A stretch of DNA of 61,787 nt. Origin: Lachnospiraceae bacterium. GTDB taxonomy: Bacteria > Bacillota > Clostridia > Lachnospirales > Lachnospiraceae. Below, in pieces: positions 7,893 to 16,635 of this stretch. Every line of letters starts with the position of its first letter. Position 1 is the first letter of the stretch. The DNA lies in the NCBI GenBank assembly GCA_021199235.1, contig JAJQIL010000100.1, forward strand, positions 1-61,787. The letters run 5' to 3'. The position numbers and the translations under genes were made by a program. The notes under the pieces were generated by a model. That model ran no database searches, was not told the DNA's origin, and was given only the letters and a program-made list of their open reading frames with translations.

Positions 7893-8568
7893 TCAGATGT
7901 TCGCCTTCAAAGCAGGCATACAGAATATAGAATCAATGAAAAAGAAATGGAAAACTGCCGGTGTGAAAATCCTCGGCATCACCGGCGGCGTCGGAGCGGG
8001 CAAGAGTACTGTCCTTACTTATCTGAAGGAAAATTACGGTGCAAAGGTCCTGGAGGCGGACGCGGTCGGACATCTTGTGCAGAAGCCGGATACGTCCTGC
8101 TGGAAACGGATCGTCGATGTGTTTGGACCTGATATTTTGCGGGAGAACCGGACGATTGACCGCGGAAGGCTGGGGGCCATTGTTTACGCTGACCGGGATA
8201 AGCTCGATGAACTGAATGCCATCGTACATCCGGCGGTAAAAGAGTATATCTGCCAGGAGATCGACAGATGCCGCAGAACAAAGCAGGGTCTGTTCATCGT
8301 CATCGAGGCGGCCCTGCTTCTTGAAGATCATTACGACGAAATCTGTGACGAGATCTGGTATATCTACGCGGATGAGAAAGTGCGCGAGGAGCGTCTGATG
8401 CGCTCCAGAGGCTATTCTCAGATAAAAGTGCGGCAGATTATGGAAAATCAGCTGAGCGAAGAGGAATTCCGCCGCCGATGCCGGACTGTAATCGATAACA
8501 GCGGAAATCCTGAAAATACATATGTTCAGATCGACGCAGCGTTGCAGTTATTTCAAACTTTTTGCTGA
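7861..8568 (+). CDS. coaE: Dephospho-CoA kinase
   Basis: CoaE phosphorylates the 3'-hydroxyl of dephospho-CoA, the last step of coenzyme A synthesis. The P-loop GGVGAGKST lies near residues 41-49, followed by EADAVGHLV, IVHPAV, and VIEAALLLE of the acceptor side. The 235-aa product is longer than typical (about 200 aa) because of a roughly 35-residue N-terminal leader. ATG 7861 lies inside polA and follows GGAGG with 9-nt spacing. ATG 7936 would give a more usual length but has no ribosome site. The polA-coaE order is common in Clostridia. Confidence 0.93.
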   Translation: MTERTGMRQSDQMFAFKAGIQNIESMKKKWKTAGVKILGITGGVGAGKSTVLTYLKENYGAKVLEADAVGHLVQKPDTSCWKRIVDVFGPDILRENRTIDRGRLGAIVYADRDKLDELNAIVHPAVKEYICQEIDRCRRTKQGLFIVIEAALLLEDHYDEICDEIWYIYADEKVREERLMRSRGYSQIKVRQIMENQLSEEEFRRRCRTVIDNSGNPENTYVQIDAALQLFQTFC

Positions 8569-8584
8569 TACAAGGGGAAAACAA

Positions 8585-10060
8585 ATGAATAAACGGCCAA
8601 AACGTAGGATTTTTCTATTTTTATTCCTGCTGTGCCTGCCTGTTCTGATCTGCCATGCCGCATCGAAAGAAGATACGCTCATGGACGATTTCGGGCAAAG
8701 CCTGGGGCGTCAGTTTATCGAGGGCGAACTGTTTGGCGGCTCTTATTATGAGACGGAGAGCGGTTCGCAGCAGACGGAATCCGGTACGGCGTCAGATGAT
8801 GGCACCGGGGGAGAATCGGAGGAGCTCCAGACAGAAGCAGCTGAGCCGGAGAGCGAATCAGAAATCAGCCAGACAGAAACCGACCGGGCGGAAAGTGAAT
8901 CAGAGGAGCTTCAGACTGAATCTGCTGAATCAGAATCAGAGTTGCAGGAGGAAGAAACAGAAGCTGCAGCAGAAGAGACAGAGACCGAAGAAGAGACAGA
9001 GGAGCAGGAAGAAAGCGAGACGGAGCGGGAAATCGTATCTGTGATCGCAGCCGGAGACAGCTATTTTGAACGGGAAGTGGCCGGCTCGACCGGCTGGTGT
9101 ACGACAAGCCTGACGCTGCGGGCAGAGGCTTCTTCATCGGCTTCGTCCGTCGGCAGCCTGTCTGCGGGGACGGCATTTCGAATCTTGTCGGAGACAGGAG
9201 ACTGGTGGCAGGTGACTGTGTCAGACGGTACGACGGGCTATGTGGAGCACAGCTACTGTATGATCAATTTGCCGGATGTACTGCCGGAGATGGAGTATGC
9301 GATCACGAATGCGTATTATTCCATCTATGTTTCCAGCGGTTATGAGATACCAGGCGTGACGGGGACAAAGCTGTATTCTGCCGGTACTTCTGAGACGGAA
9401 GGAAAAGTATGGAATGAGCGGCTGGGGCGATATGAATATCTGGTGCCGGTCATGTACTCGGCGGCAAAAAAGATATCCATTGCCCAGTACAATGCCTATA
9501 ATCTGACAGACGGTCAGTTTACCCTGAAAATATATGATTCCTATCGGCCGCATTCCGTCACGACGAAGATTGCCTCTGCGCTGACTTCTTTGTATAACAG
9601 CAACTCGACGGTACAGAAGAATATTGATACCAGCACAGAACCGTCGGGAGCTACATACAGCTGGGGGTACAGCTGGTTCCTGGCACAGAGCCTTTCCACA
9701 CACAATACGGGTTCGGCGATTGACGTGACGCTGTGCAAATACAGTGAGGAAAGTGCTTCCTGGAAGGAACTGGATATGCCGACAGATGTGCATGAGCTGA
9801 GCAGTGCCGCGATCAAGTATTATTCCGGTTCGGTGAGTAAGTCGCCATCCAACTATTCCGGAATGATGAATGATAACGCGAAGCTTCTGGACTATATTTT
9901 TATCGGCGGAACCTATAACGGCTACACCTTCCAGAGTACAGGAATGGACACTCTGGCCAGCGAATGGTGGCATTTTCAGGATAATGACTCACACCGGCGT
10001 GTGAGAAGCTACGCGTCGACCGGCTGTGATTTTCAGGTGACGGAGTGCCTGTCGATGTAA
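8585..10060 (+). CDS. Secreted SH3-domain, VanX-like (M15) peptidase, second copy
   Basis: This is a paralogue of the 3309 gene with the same plan: signal peptide (IFLFLFLLCLPVLICHA), a Glu/Thr-rich linker at about 50-155, an SH3 domain (GSTGWCTTSLTLRAEAS... GDWWQVTVSDG) and an M15 domain. The ligands are H373 and D380 (STHNTGSAID) and E460/H463 (EWWHF). The catalytic halves are highly alike while the linkers differ in composition, as expected after duplication. Muropeptide trimming is inferred. ATG 8585 follows AGGGGAAAACAA, 16 bp after coaE, so it probably belongs to the polA-coaE transcript. The stop codon begins the hairpin element at 10058. Confidence 0.85.
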   Translation: MNKRPKRRIFLFLFLLCLPVLICHAASKEDTLMDDFGQSLGRQFIEGELFGGSYYETESGSQQTESGTASDDGTGGESEELQTEAAEPESESEISQTETDRAESESEELQTESAESESELQEEETEAAAEETETEEETEEQEESETEREIVSVIAAGDSYFEREVAGSTGWCTTSLTLRAEASSSASSVGSLSAGTAFRILSETGDWWQVTVSDGTTGYVEHSYCMINLPDVLPEMEYAITNAYYSIYVSSGYEIPGVTGTKLYSAGTSETEGKVWNERLGRYEYLVPVMYSAAKKISIAQYNAYNLTDGQFTLKIYDSYRPHSVTTKIASALTSLYNSNSTVQKNIDTSTEPSGATYSWGYSWFLAQSLSTHNTGSAIDVTLCKYSEESASWKELDMPTDVHELSSAAIKYYSGSVSKSPSNYSGMMNDNAKLLDYIFIGGTYNGYTFQSTGMDTLASEWWHFQDNDSHRRVRSYASTGCDFQVTECLSM

Positions 10061-10134
10061 TGATACAAGGGAAAAAGGTCAGGAATGGAACGCCTGCGTT
10101 CCTGTTCCTGACCTTGGGGATCGTGGTATCATTA
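10058..10134. repeat. Nested three-arm palindrome between genes
   Basis: Outer arms TAATGATAC (10058-10066) and GTATCATTA (10126-10134), middle arms AAGGTCAGGAA (10075-10085) and TTCCTGACCTT (10105-10115), and inner arms GGAACGC (10087-10093) and GCGTTCC (10096-10102) are coaxial. The outer arm includes the stop codon of the preceding gene. No T-run follows, so it may be a mobile palindromic repeat or a processing/termination structure. Confidence 0.6.
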
Positions 10135-10200
10135 CCCTTTTGTCGCTTGAATCATATAATAATGAAATGTACAACAAATGAAAAGGGAGAAGTGAGTGAG

Positions 10201-12045
10201 ATGAGAAACAGAAAACAACACTGTCCCGGAAAAGCCGTGCTGCTTTCGGCTGCGATGTGCATGGCTTTGTCCGGCGCCTGTACTGCGGCAGCGGCCGGAA
10301 GCGAGGATGAGGCGGCAGAGACCGTGTCGGCCCAGGAGATGGAATCCTTTTGCCTGGATACCCCGTCGCTGACTTCGGCGCATGCGGACGTCGACGGGAC
10401 GACGATCAGCTGGAAAAAGGTGGACCGCGCGGATGGCTATGCGGTCTTAAGAAAAGAGGAGGACGGGGAGTGGAAGCTGATTGCCCTTACGGAATCCTTA
10501 AGCTACACGGACAGTACGAGCTCTTCGGACGGCAGTACCCGCTGCTATACGGTGCGGGCTTTTTCCGGGAACAGGGCCAATGCGCTTCTTAACCGCTGGG
10601 ACGGCTCCTGCTGGAGTGACTGCGATCCGGAAGGCGTATCCGCTGTCAGCATCGGTGTGCCGGAGCTTCATACGCTTTATCAGACAGATACAGGGACGTG
10701 GGTCTCCTGGGGTGCGGCGGAAAATGCTTCCGGCTACGCGCTCTATCGGAAATCAGAATCCGGCGGCTGGAAGCTGGTCACCATCACGGATGAATTATAT
10801 TATCATGATCAGACGGAGCTGGCATCCGGGGTTACTTATATCTATACTGTGAGGGCATATACCGGTTCGCTTGCCGATGCCTGCGCGAATCTCAACGACG
10901 CGGCATACTGGGGCGGTTACGATCCGGAGGGAGCCGGATGTGTTTACCTGTCGGCACCGGATCTTGATATGGCCTATGCGGCAGCAACGGGTACGAGGAT
11001 CAGCTGGGACACGGTGGACGGCGCGGATGGCTACGCGATTTTTCGAAAAGCGGAAAACGGCAGCTGGATCTTGCTTGATATGACGGAGGAGACCCTTTAT
11101 ACGGATACGGCCGTGCTTGAGACCGGAACAACGTATTCCTATACGGTACGCGCGTTTAAAGGCGACGCTGACGCAGCCAAACGGGAGCGGGACAACCCCT
11201 CTTACTGGAGCGGCTATGATTCCACCGGCGTCAAAGCGACCTATCTGGGTACGCCTGTATTAAAAGAAGCAGCAGTTTCTTCTTCCCTGGTTTCCGTCAG
11301 CTGGGAGCCGGTAGACGGCGCGGACGGTTATGCCGTTTACCGCAGAGAGACCGACGGAGCATGGGAACTGCTTGGCACAACAGAACACACAAGATATATC
11401 GACACCTCGGCTCTGCCGACGGGCACGACCTGTTATTATACGGTACGCGCTTACGTGAACGGTACGGCCGGCAGCGCAGCTTCCGCGGAGGTGCGTACAG
11501 ATCAGTACAGCGCCCTGTACTGGAGCGGTTTTGAACCGGTTGGCCTGGATGTGGACTGCGGCTACAAGACCAACGCGCTGACACTTGCCGCGCAGTTTAT
11601 AGAAAATAATACGACGTCAGACATGACGCAGCGGCAGAAGCTGGATACCTGTTTTTCCGCTTTGCTGCGGCTATCCTATACAAGGACCTATGACACGGCG
11701 GACGCGTCGAACCTTTCCTCCTTTGCGGAGCAGCTGTTTGTGAACCGCACCGGCAACTGTTACCGCTATGCGGCCGGGTTCGCCTGCATCGCGGCTGTCC
11801 TTGGCTACGACGTGCGTGTGAATGTGGGGCAGATCACAGCAAGAGGCGGCGGTTTGACGCCGCACGGCTGGACGGAGGTCTGTGTGGACGGAGTCTGGTA
11901 TCTCTGCGATCCGGATATGCAGGCGTTCAACTCCAACTATTCCGGACAGTACTATATGACCAGCGCTTCCGCGATTGGCCTGACCTATGCCATTACCACA
12001 AGGTATACGCTTACCATTGTGAACGGCACGGCGGTGTGGAGTTAA
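10201..12045 (+). CDS. Secreted fibronectin-III-like repeat protein with transglutaminase-like domain
   Basis: A signal peptide (AVLLSAAMCMALSGACTA) leads into four related beta-sandwich repeats of roughly 100 residues. Each carries ISWxxVDGADGYAVxRK, YTDT and YTVRA signatures, like fibronectin type III modules. A C-terminal transglutaminase/protease core has a plausible triad C520 (NRTGNCYRYAAG), H555 (PHGWTEV) and D570 (CDPDM). Such proteins may crosslink or cleave surface proteins; the target is unknown. ATG 10201 follows GGGAG. TATAAT at 10155-10160 is a possible -10 with a poor -35. The terminator at 12078 ends the unit. Confidence 0.8.
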   Translation: MRNRKQHCPGKAVLLSAAMCMALSGACTAAAAGSEDEAAETVSAQEMESFCLDTPSLTSAHADVDGTTISWKKVDRADGYAVLRKEEDGEWKLIALTESLSYTDSTSSSDGSTRCYTVRAFSGNRANALLNRWDGSCWSDCDPEGVSAVSIGVPELHTLYQTDTGTWVSWGAAENASGYALYRKSESGGWKLVTITDELYYHDQTELASGVTYIYTVRAYTGSLADACANLNDAAYWGGYDPEGAGCVYLSAPDLDMAYAAATGTRISWDTVDGADGYAIFRKAENGSWILLDMTEETLYTDTAVLETGTTYSYTVRAFKGDADAAKRERDNPSYWSGYDSTGVKATYLGTPVLKEAAVSSSLVSVSWEPVDGADGYAVYRRETDGAWELLGTTEHTRYIDTSALPTGTTCYYTVRAYVNGTAGSAASAEVRTDQYSALYWSGFEPVGLDVDCGYKTNALTLAAQFIENNTTSDMTQRQKLDTCFSALLRLSYTRTYDTADASNLSSFAEQLFVNRTGNCYRYAAGFACIAAVLGYDVRVNVGQITARGGGLTPHGWTEVCVDGVWYLCDPDMQAFNSNYSGQYYMTSASAIGLTYAITTRYTLTIVNGTAVWS

Positions 12046-12077
12046 TTGTTTCGAATTGCATAAAATAATAATTGATT

Positions 12078-12121
12078 GCTCCTGCATTTTGTGTTAGTAT
12101 CCTGAATGCAGGAGCATATTT
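12078..12121 (+). terminator. Terminator after the transglutaminase gene
   Basis: GCTCCTGCATT (12078-12088) pairs perfectly with AATGCAGGAGC (12105-12115), followed by ATATTTTG. Confidence 0.65.
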
Positions 12122-12180
12122 TGTTATTCATAAGTTACTATTCAAACAGATAAAACAGACATAAGGATGGACATATTCAG

Positions 12181-12978
12181 ATGGATTTTTGCAGCATAGC
12201 GAGCGGCAGCAGCGGGAACTGTATTTTTGTCGGGACAGAGCAGACGGGCGTCCTGATTGATGCTGGTATCACCGGAAAAAAGGTAGTGGACGGCTTAAAC
12301 CAGATTGATCGGAAGCCGGAGGAACTGGATGCGATCCTGATCACACACGAGCATTCGGATCATATTCGGGGGCTGGGAGTGCTTGCCAGAAAATACGGCC
12401 TTCCGGTGTACTGCACACCCGGGACAAAAAAAGCGATGCTTTCCGGGACATCCCTTGGGAGCGTGGATGAATCTCTGTTTCATGAGATTACGCCGGATGA
12501 ACATTTTTCCATCCGTGATCTGGATGTACTTCCCTTTCGTGTTTCCCACGACGCGGCGGAGCCGGTGGCTTACCGGGTCAGCCACGGAGAGAAAAGTGTT
12601 GCCGTGGCGACGGACCTTGGATATTATGACGACTATGTGATCGATCATCTGCAGAAGCTGGACGCAGTGCTTCTGGAATCGAATCACGACATCCATATGC
12701 TTCAGGTCGGACATTATCCTTATTATCTGAAGCAGCGGATCCTGGGGCTGAAAGGCCATCTTTCCAATGATTCAGCCGGCCGGCTGCTGGGAGAGATCCT
12801 GCACGACGGCATGAAAAGCATCCTGCTCGGTCATTTAAGTCAGGAAAACAACCTGGAAGATCTGGCACTGATGACTGTGAGCGCTGAGGTCACCATGGGG
12901 GACAATCCGTTTCAGGGAAATGATTTCCCGATACATATCGCAAAGCGGGATCATCTGTCACAGATGATCGCAGTATAG
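12181..12978 (+). CDS. MBL-fold metallohydrolase, WalJ/YycJ family
   Basis: A 265-aa single-domain metallo-beta-lactamase-fold protein. The start MDFCSIASGSSGNCIFVG and the metal site ITHEHSDHIRGL are typical of YycJ/WalJ, a predicted 5'-3' exonuclease linked to replication and wall-stress signalling in Bacillus. Later ligands lie in SHDAAEPVAY and HLSQENN. No walRK genes are near. It sits 14 bp before the ACT gene, so the two are likely one operon. ATG 12181 has only a distant AAGGA upstream. Confidence 0.85.
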   Translation: MDFCSIASGSSGNCIFVGTEQTGVLIDAGITGKKVVDGLNQIDRKPEELDAILITHEHSDHIRGLGVLARKYGLPVYCTPGTKKAMLSGTSLGSVDESLFHEITPDEHFSIRDLDVLPFRVSHDAAEPVAYRVSHGEKSVAVATDLGYYDDYVIDHLQKLDAVLLESNHDIHMLQVGHYPYYLKQRILGLKGHLSNDSAGRLLGEILHDGMKSILLGHLSQENNLEDLALMTVSAEVTMGDNPFQGNDFPIHIAKRDHLSQMIAV

Positions 12979-12992
12979 TAAAGGAGAAGATT

Positions 12993-13265
12993 ATGAAAAA
13001 AACAATTATTACCGTAGTCGGCAAAGATACCGTCGGCATCATTGCGAAGGTGTGTACCTATCTGGCGGAAAACAATGTCAATATTCTCGATATTTCTCAG
13101 ACGATCGTACAGGGCTTTTTCAACATGATGATGGTGACGGACGCGACGCAGTCGCCGAAGAGCGCCGCGCAGATTGCGGAGGAACTGGAGAAGGTTGGCG
13201 AGGAGATCGGCGTGTCAATCCGCTGCCAGCATGAGGATATTTTTAATATGATGCACAGGGTGTGA
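12993..13265 (+). CDS. ACT domain protein (UPF0237 type)
   Basis: The 90-aa product is a lone ACT domain: IITVVGKDTVGIIAKVCTYL, then NILDISQTIVQGFFNMMMV. Such small ACT proteins are thought to bind amino acids and regulate. In many Firmicutes this gene directly precedes a UPF0210 (PFL) gene, as here, so they probably act together. ATG follows AAAGGAGAAGATT, a good ribosome site. Confidence 0.88.
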   Translation: MKKTIITVVGKDTVGIIAKVCTYLAENNVNILDISQTIVQGFFNMMMVTDATQSPKSAAQIAEELEKVGEEIGVSIRCQHEDIFNMMHRV

Positions 13266-13355
13266 AATAAAATATAGAAGAATCAACGTGGCTGCGGTGG
13301 ATGCTGAGACAAGATGTTTGATTCGGGTATTATTTGAGATAAGAAGGAAGACGGT

Positions 13356-14720
13356 ATGATAAATATATATGAAGTAAGCGAGACCAATGAGATGATCACG
13401 CAGGAAAACCTGGATGTCCGCACGATTACGCTGGGCATCAGCCTGCTGGACTGTATTACAGATGATCTTGACGCGCTCAATGACAATATTTACCGGAAGA
13501 TTACGACGGTCGCAAAAGATCTCGTGCCTGCCGGAATGGAGATTGAGCGCGAGTATGGGATTCCCATCGTAAATAAGCGGATTTCGGTGACGCCGATCGC
13601 GCTGGTGGGCGGCAGCGCCTGCCATTCTTCGGAGGATTTTGTGACGATCGCACGCACGCTTGACCGCGCGGCGAAAGAGGTCGGTGTCAATTTCCTTGGC
13701 GGCTATTCCGCGCTGGTCTCGAAAGGAATGACAAAAGCGGATGAATACCTGATCCGTTCGATCCCGCAGGCGCTTTCCGAGACGGAGCGCGTGTGCAGCT
13801 CCGTAAATGTCGGTTCCACCAGGTGCGGCATCGATATGGACGCGGTGCGCCTGCTAGGGGAAATGATCCTTCAGACAGCGGAATATACGAAAGAAGAGGA
13901 TTCTCTGGGGTGCGCCAAGCTGGTGGTGTTCTGCAATGCGCCGGATGACAATCCGTTTATGGCGGGAGCATTTCACGGTGTGACTGAGGGCGACGCGGTC
14001 ATCAATGTCGGCGTCAGCGGCCCCGGCGTGGTAAAGCATGCCCTTGAGGAAGTGCGAGGTGCGGATTTTGAGACGTTGTGTGAGACCATCAAAAAGACCG
14101 CTTTTAAGGTAACCCGTGTCGGTCAGCTGGTGGCGCAGGAGGCGTCCAGACGCCTGGGCATCCCGTTTGGTATCATCGACCTTTCCCTTGCTCCGACACC
14201 GGCCATCGGCGACAGCGTGGCAGATATCCTCTGCGAGATCGGGCTGGAGCACGCCGGAGCGCCTGGCACGACCGCCGCGCTGGCTCTTTTGAACGACCAG
14301 GTGAAAAAGGGCGGTGTGATGGCGTCCTCTTATGTCGGCGGCTTAAGCGGCGCGTTTATCCCTGTCAGCGAAGATCAGGGCATGATCAATGCGGTACAGG
14401 CAGGGGCACTCACGATCGAGAAGCTGGAAGCCATGACCTGCGTCTGCTCTGTCGGCCTTGACATGATTGCCATTCCCGGCAGCACGAGCGCATCGACCAT
14501 CTCCGGTATCATTGCGGATGAGATGGCGATCGGCATGATCAATCAGAAGACGACTGCCGTCCGCCTGATCCCCGTGATCGGCAAGGATGTCGGCGACATG
14601 GTAGAATTCGGCGGTCTTTTGGGCTATGCGCCGATTATGCCGGTCAATCAGTTCTCCTGCGAGGCGTTCATCAGCAGGAAGGGACGGATTCCCGCGCCGG
14701 TGCACAGCTTTAAAAATTAA
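13356..14720 (+). CDS. UPF0210 / DUF711 (PFL) family protein
   Basis: The 454-aa protein matches the UPF0210 family over its full usual length ([66 protein letters not shown]). The biochemical function is not established; some relation to pyruvate-formate-lyase-like folds has been proposed. It is 90 bp after the ACT gene and ends in a bidirectional terminator at 14750. ATG 13356 follows AAGGAAGACGGT. Confidence 0.9.
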   Translation: MINIYEVSETNEMITQENLDVRTITLGISLLDCITDDLDALNDNIYRKITTVAKDLVPAGMEIEREYGIPIVNKRISVTPIALVGGSACHSSEDFVTIARTLDRAAKEVGVNFLGGYSALVSKGMTKADEYLIRSIPQALSETERVCSSVNVGSTRCGIDMDAVRLLGEMILQTAEYTKEEDSLGCAKLVVFCNAPDDNPFMAGAFHGVTEGDAVINVGVSGPGVVKHALEEVRGADFETLCETIKKTAFKVTRVGQLVAQEASRRLGIPFGIIDLSLAPTPAIGDSVADILCEIGLEHAGAPGTTAALALLNDQVKKGGVMASSYVGGLSGAFIPVSEDQGMINAVQAGALTIEKLEAMTCVCSVGLDMIAIPGSTSASTISGIIADEMAIGMINQKTTAVRLIPVIGKDVGDMVEFGGLLGYAPIMPVNQFSCEAFISRKGRIPAPVHSFKN

Positions 14721-14749
14721 TCGTTTTAAAAGAATGGAATTATTTCAAT

Positions 14750-14791
14750 AAAAAACCACCTGCATTATCAGAAAATGCAGATGGTTTTTTT
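14750..14791. terminator. Bidirectional terminator
   Basis: CCACCTGCATT (14756-14766) pairs with AATGCAGATGG, with one mismatch. A-runs precede it and T-runs follow it, so it can stop both the rightward UPF0210 transcript and the leftward small gene ending at 14812. Confidence 0.75.
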
Positions 14792-14811
14792 CTAAAGTAG
14801 TTTCTTCTGTT

Positions 14812-15024
14812 TTACTGTGCCAGAGCCACTCTCCAGGTTCCGGCTTTCTGTGAACCGGTTTCAGTAATTGCTTTACTGCTCTTGTATCCCTGCTCCGGCA
14901 GGTATGCGAAATCGCCATGGCATGCCTCATGAAAATTTGTGAGGGCACGCACTTCATATACAGACAGTGTCGCTGCATCCCGATGGTTCTGAACAAGCTT
15001 GTTCAAAATTGACTTTATATTCAT
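14812..15024 (-). CDS. Small protein of unknown function, 70 aa
   Basis: ATG 15024 (MNIKSILNKLVQNHRDAATL) is preceded by GAGGAG with 7-nt spacing; two upstream in-frame ATGs are too close to that site. The product is soluble, mildly basic at the start, and has no signal peptide, membrane helix or Gly-Gly leader. I do not recognise it. It has its own -10 box, a repeat-bearing upstream region and a terminator, so it is probably a real monocistronic gene. Confidence 0.55.
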   Translation of the reverse strand: MNIKSILNKLVQNHRDAATLSVYEVRALTNFHEACHGDFAYLPEQGYKSSKAITETGSQKAGTWRVALAQ

Positions 15025-15070
15025 AATCATACTCCTCACTTTCCGAGTGCTTTTTCTTCACTCTGGCCGT

Positions 15071-15134
15071 ATTATAAGGGCTTTTGCACGGGAAAGACAG
15101 GAGCAATATTGACCTTTTTTAAGGCGATATTGAC
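15071..15134 (-). promoter_or_regulatory. Leftward promoter with weak -35 and two direct repeats
   Basis: TATAAT lies at 15071-15076 on the minus strand, but the -35 position (15094-15099, TGTCTT) is poor. Just upstream, GTCAATAT occurs twice on the minus strand (15127-15134 and 15106-15113), with starts exactly 21 bp apart and matching T-rich flanks. Two direct repeats two helical turns apart beside a weak -35 are typical of activator sites, for example LytTR-type regulators. The rest of 15135-15266 shows no gene. Confidence 0.5.
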
Positions 15135-15266
15135 ATTTTGAAGGAAATATTTATACCTGTTTTGCAGTATTCATTCAGAAAAATGTTCTTATCTACATGA
15201 TTTTCCTTCAAAAAAGTGTAAAAAAACTGATTTGCTGCATAAAATGACGGCCTCGCGGCCGCCCTA

Positions 15267-16556
15267 TTATTCTCCGGTCATCATGCGGATGATCTCCTCA
15301 TTTGTCCCGCGCATACCGTCGCGCCCGAGGCGGCCGACGTTGCGGATGGTATTTTCTACGCCTTTGACGACAATGCCGTCGCCGCCGAGGAATTGCTGTC
15401 CGTTTTTGTACATCAGGTATCCGAAGATGCCTGCGTCCACGGCGGAGGCAATCTTTGCGGCGCAGGAGGCTTTCGCACCGTCGCAGATCATACCGGAGTC
15501 GATGGCGACCGCATTGACAATGGTGTGCGTGACTGCTTTATAGCCGCCGTCTGACAGATAAGCGATGGCGGCTCCCGCGGCCGCTCCGGCGCTGACTGCG
15601 CCGCAGTATGCGGAGAGGGTGCCGATACCGGTCTTTTCGTGGATGGCGATCAGGTTGGAGAGTGCGAGGGCACGGTATAATTTCTCCCGGGAAACGCCCA
15701 GCTCACGGGCACAGATGATGACCGGCACGGAACAGACGATGCCCTGATTGCCGCTGCCGGAATTGATATAGACGGGCAGCTCACAGCCGTCCATGCGCGC
15801 GTCGGAACCGGCGGCCGCGTATGCTTTTGCGCGGTTGTACATTCCGTCTCCGTAGGCATTCAGAAGAGTGCTGCCGACATTTGCCCCGTAGTTGCCCTGC
15901 AGTCCCTCTTCCGCGATGGCCATGTTGCAGGAGATGACGCGGTCGAAAAGCTCTGATACATCAAAGACATCCAATGCCTCGACAAATTCCCAGATGCCTT
16001 CTACATTCATCCAGCTGCGGTCCGCGGTCTGCGTGCAGCCCCCCGAAGCTGCCTGTGTGCAGTTCTTCGAAGCTGCCTGAAAGATGGTTTTGCCATTCTT
16101 TTCCATGAGCACAATCTGCGTATGGTGATCGGTGATCTGCACTTTTGCGCTTTCATCTTTGGCGTAAGCGCTGACGATCAGATTGAACACCGGTCCGTCC
16201 GTCAGGGCGCTGACGGTGATCGGTACGGATTCCATATAGTCCCGGATATCCGGTATCTGGTCCTCCCGGATGCCGGTGAGTACCTCAAGCGCGGCGTCCG
16301 CGTCTCCGGCAATCACGCCTGCTGCGCAGGCCGCTTCGGTCCCTTTCATATGGCCGGTATTCGGCACGATCACGCTTTTGACATTTTTGATAATGCTGCC
16401 GCTGGCCTGCACTTCAATGCGATCCGGGAGAGTCCCCAGTAGCTCCCGTGCTTTTGCGGCGGCGTAGGCTATGGCGATCGGCTCTGTGCAGCCAAACGCG
16501 GGAACCAGTTCCTCTTTAAGAGTAGTAAGATAGCGGTCGTAGTTTTCCGGTTTCAT
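15267..16556 (-). CDS. L-cysteine desulfidase / UPF0597 family (CyuA-like)
   Basis: The 429-aa protein matches the UPF0597/CyuA family, Fe-S enzymes related to serine dehydratase that split L-cysteine to pyruvate, ammonia and sulfide. Seen are FGCTEPIAIAYAAA near the start, SGNQGIVCSVPV, EKTGIGTLSAYCGAVSAGAAAG and SGMICDGAKASCA, the last with cluster-ligand candidate Cys residues. A short Cys/Gln/Ala insertion near residue 165 (NCTQAASGGCTQT) is unusual. ATG 16556 follows AGGAGAAAAAACTCAT. It appears monocistronic. Confidence 0.85.
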   Translation of the reverse strand: MKPENYDRYLTTLKEELVPAFGCTEPIAIAYAAAKARELLGTLPDRIEVQASGSIIKNVKSVIVPNTGHMKGTEAACAAGVIAGDADAALEVLTGIREDQIPDIRDYMESVPITVSALTDGPVFNLIVSAYAKDESAKVQITDHHTQIVLMEKNGKTIFQAASKNCTQAASGGCTQTADRSWMNVEGIWEFVEALDVFDVSELFDRVISCNMAIAEEGLQGNYGANVGSTLLNAYGDGMYNRAKAYAAAGSDARMDGCELPVYINSGSGNQGIVCSVPVIICARELGVSREKLYRALALSNLIAIHEKTGIGTLSAYCGAVSAGAAAGAAIAYLSDGGYKAVTHTIVNAVAIDSGMICDGAKASCAAKIASAVDAGIFGYLMYKNGQQFLGGDGIVVKGVENTIRNVGRLGRDGMRGTNEEIIRMMTGE

Positions 16557-16635
16557 ATGAGTTTTTTCTCCTTTGCTGTTTATGCTTCCGTTTATCTCAG
16601 ATCATATGATTTGAGCGACAAAAAAGGGTATGATA

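Noticed and set aside
3309-10060. VanX-like genes as vancomycin resistance
   Set aside because: No vanH, vanA/B-type ligase or vanRS nearby, and both proteins carry SH3 wall-binding domains, so a housekeeping wall role fits better.
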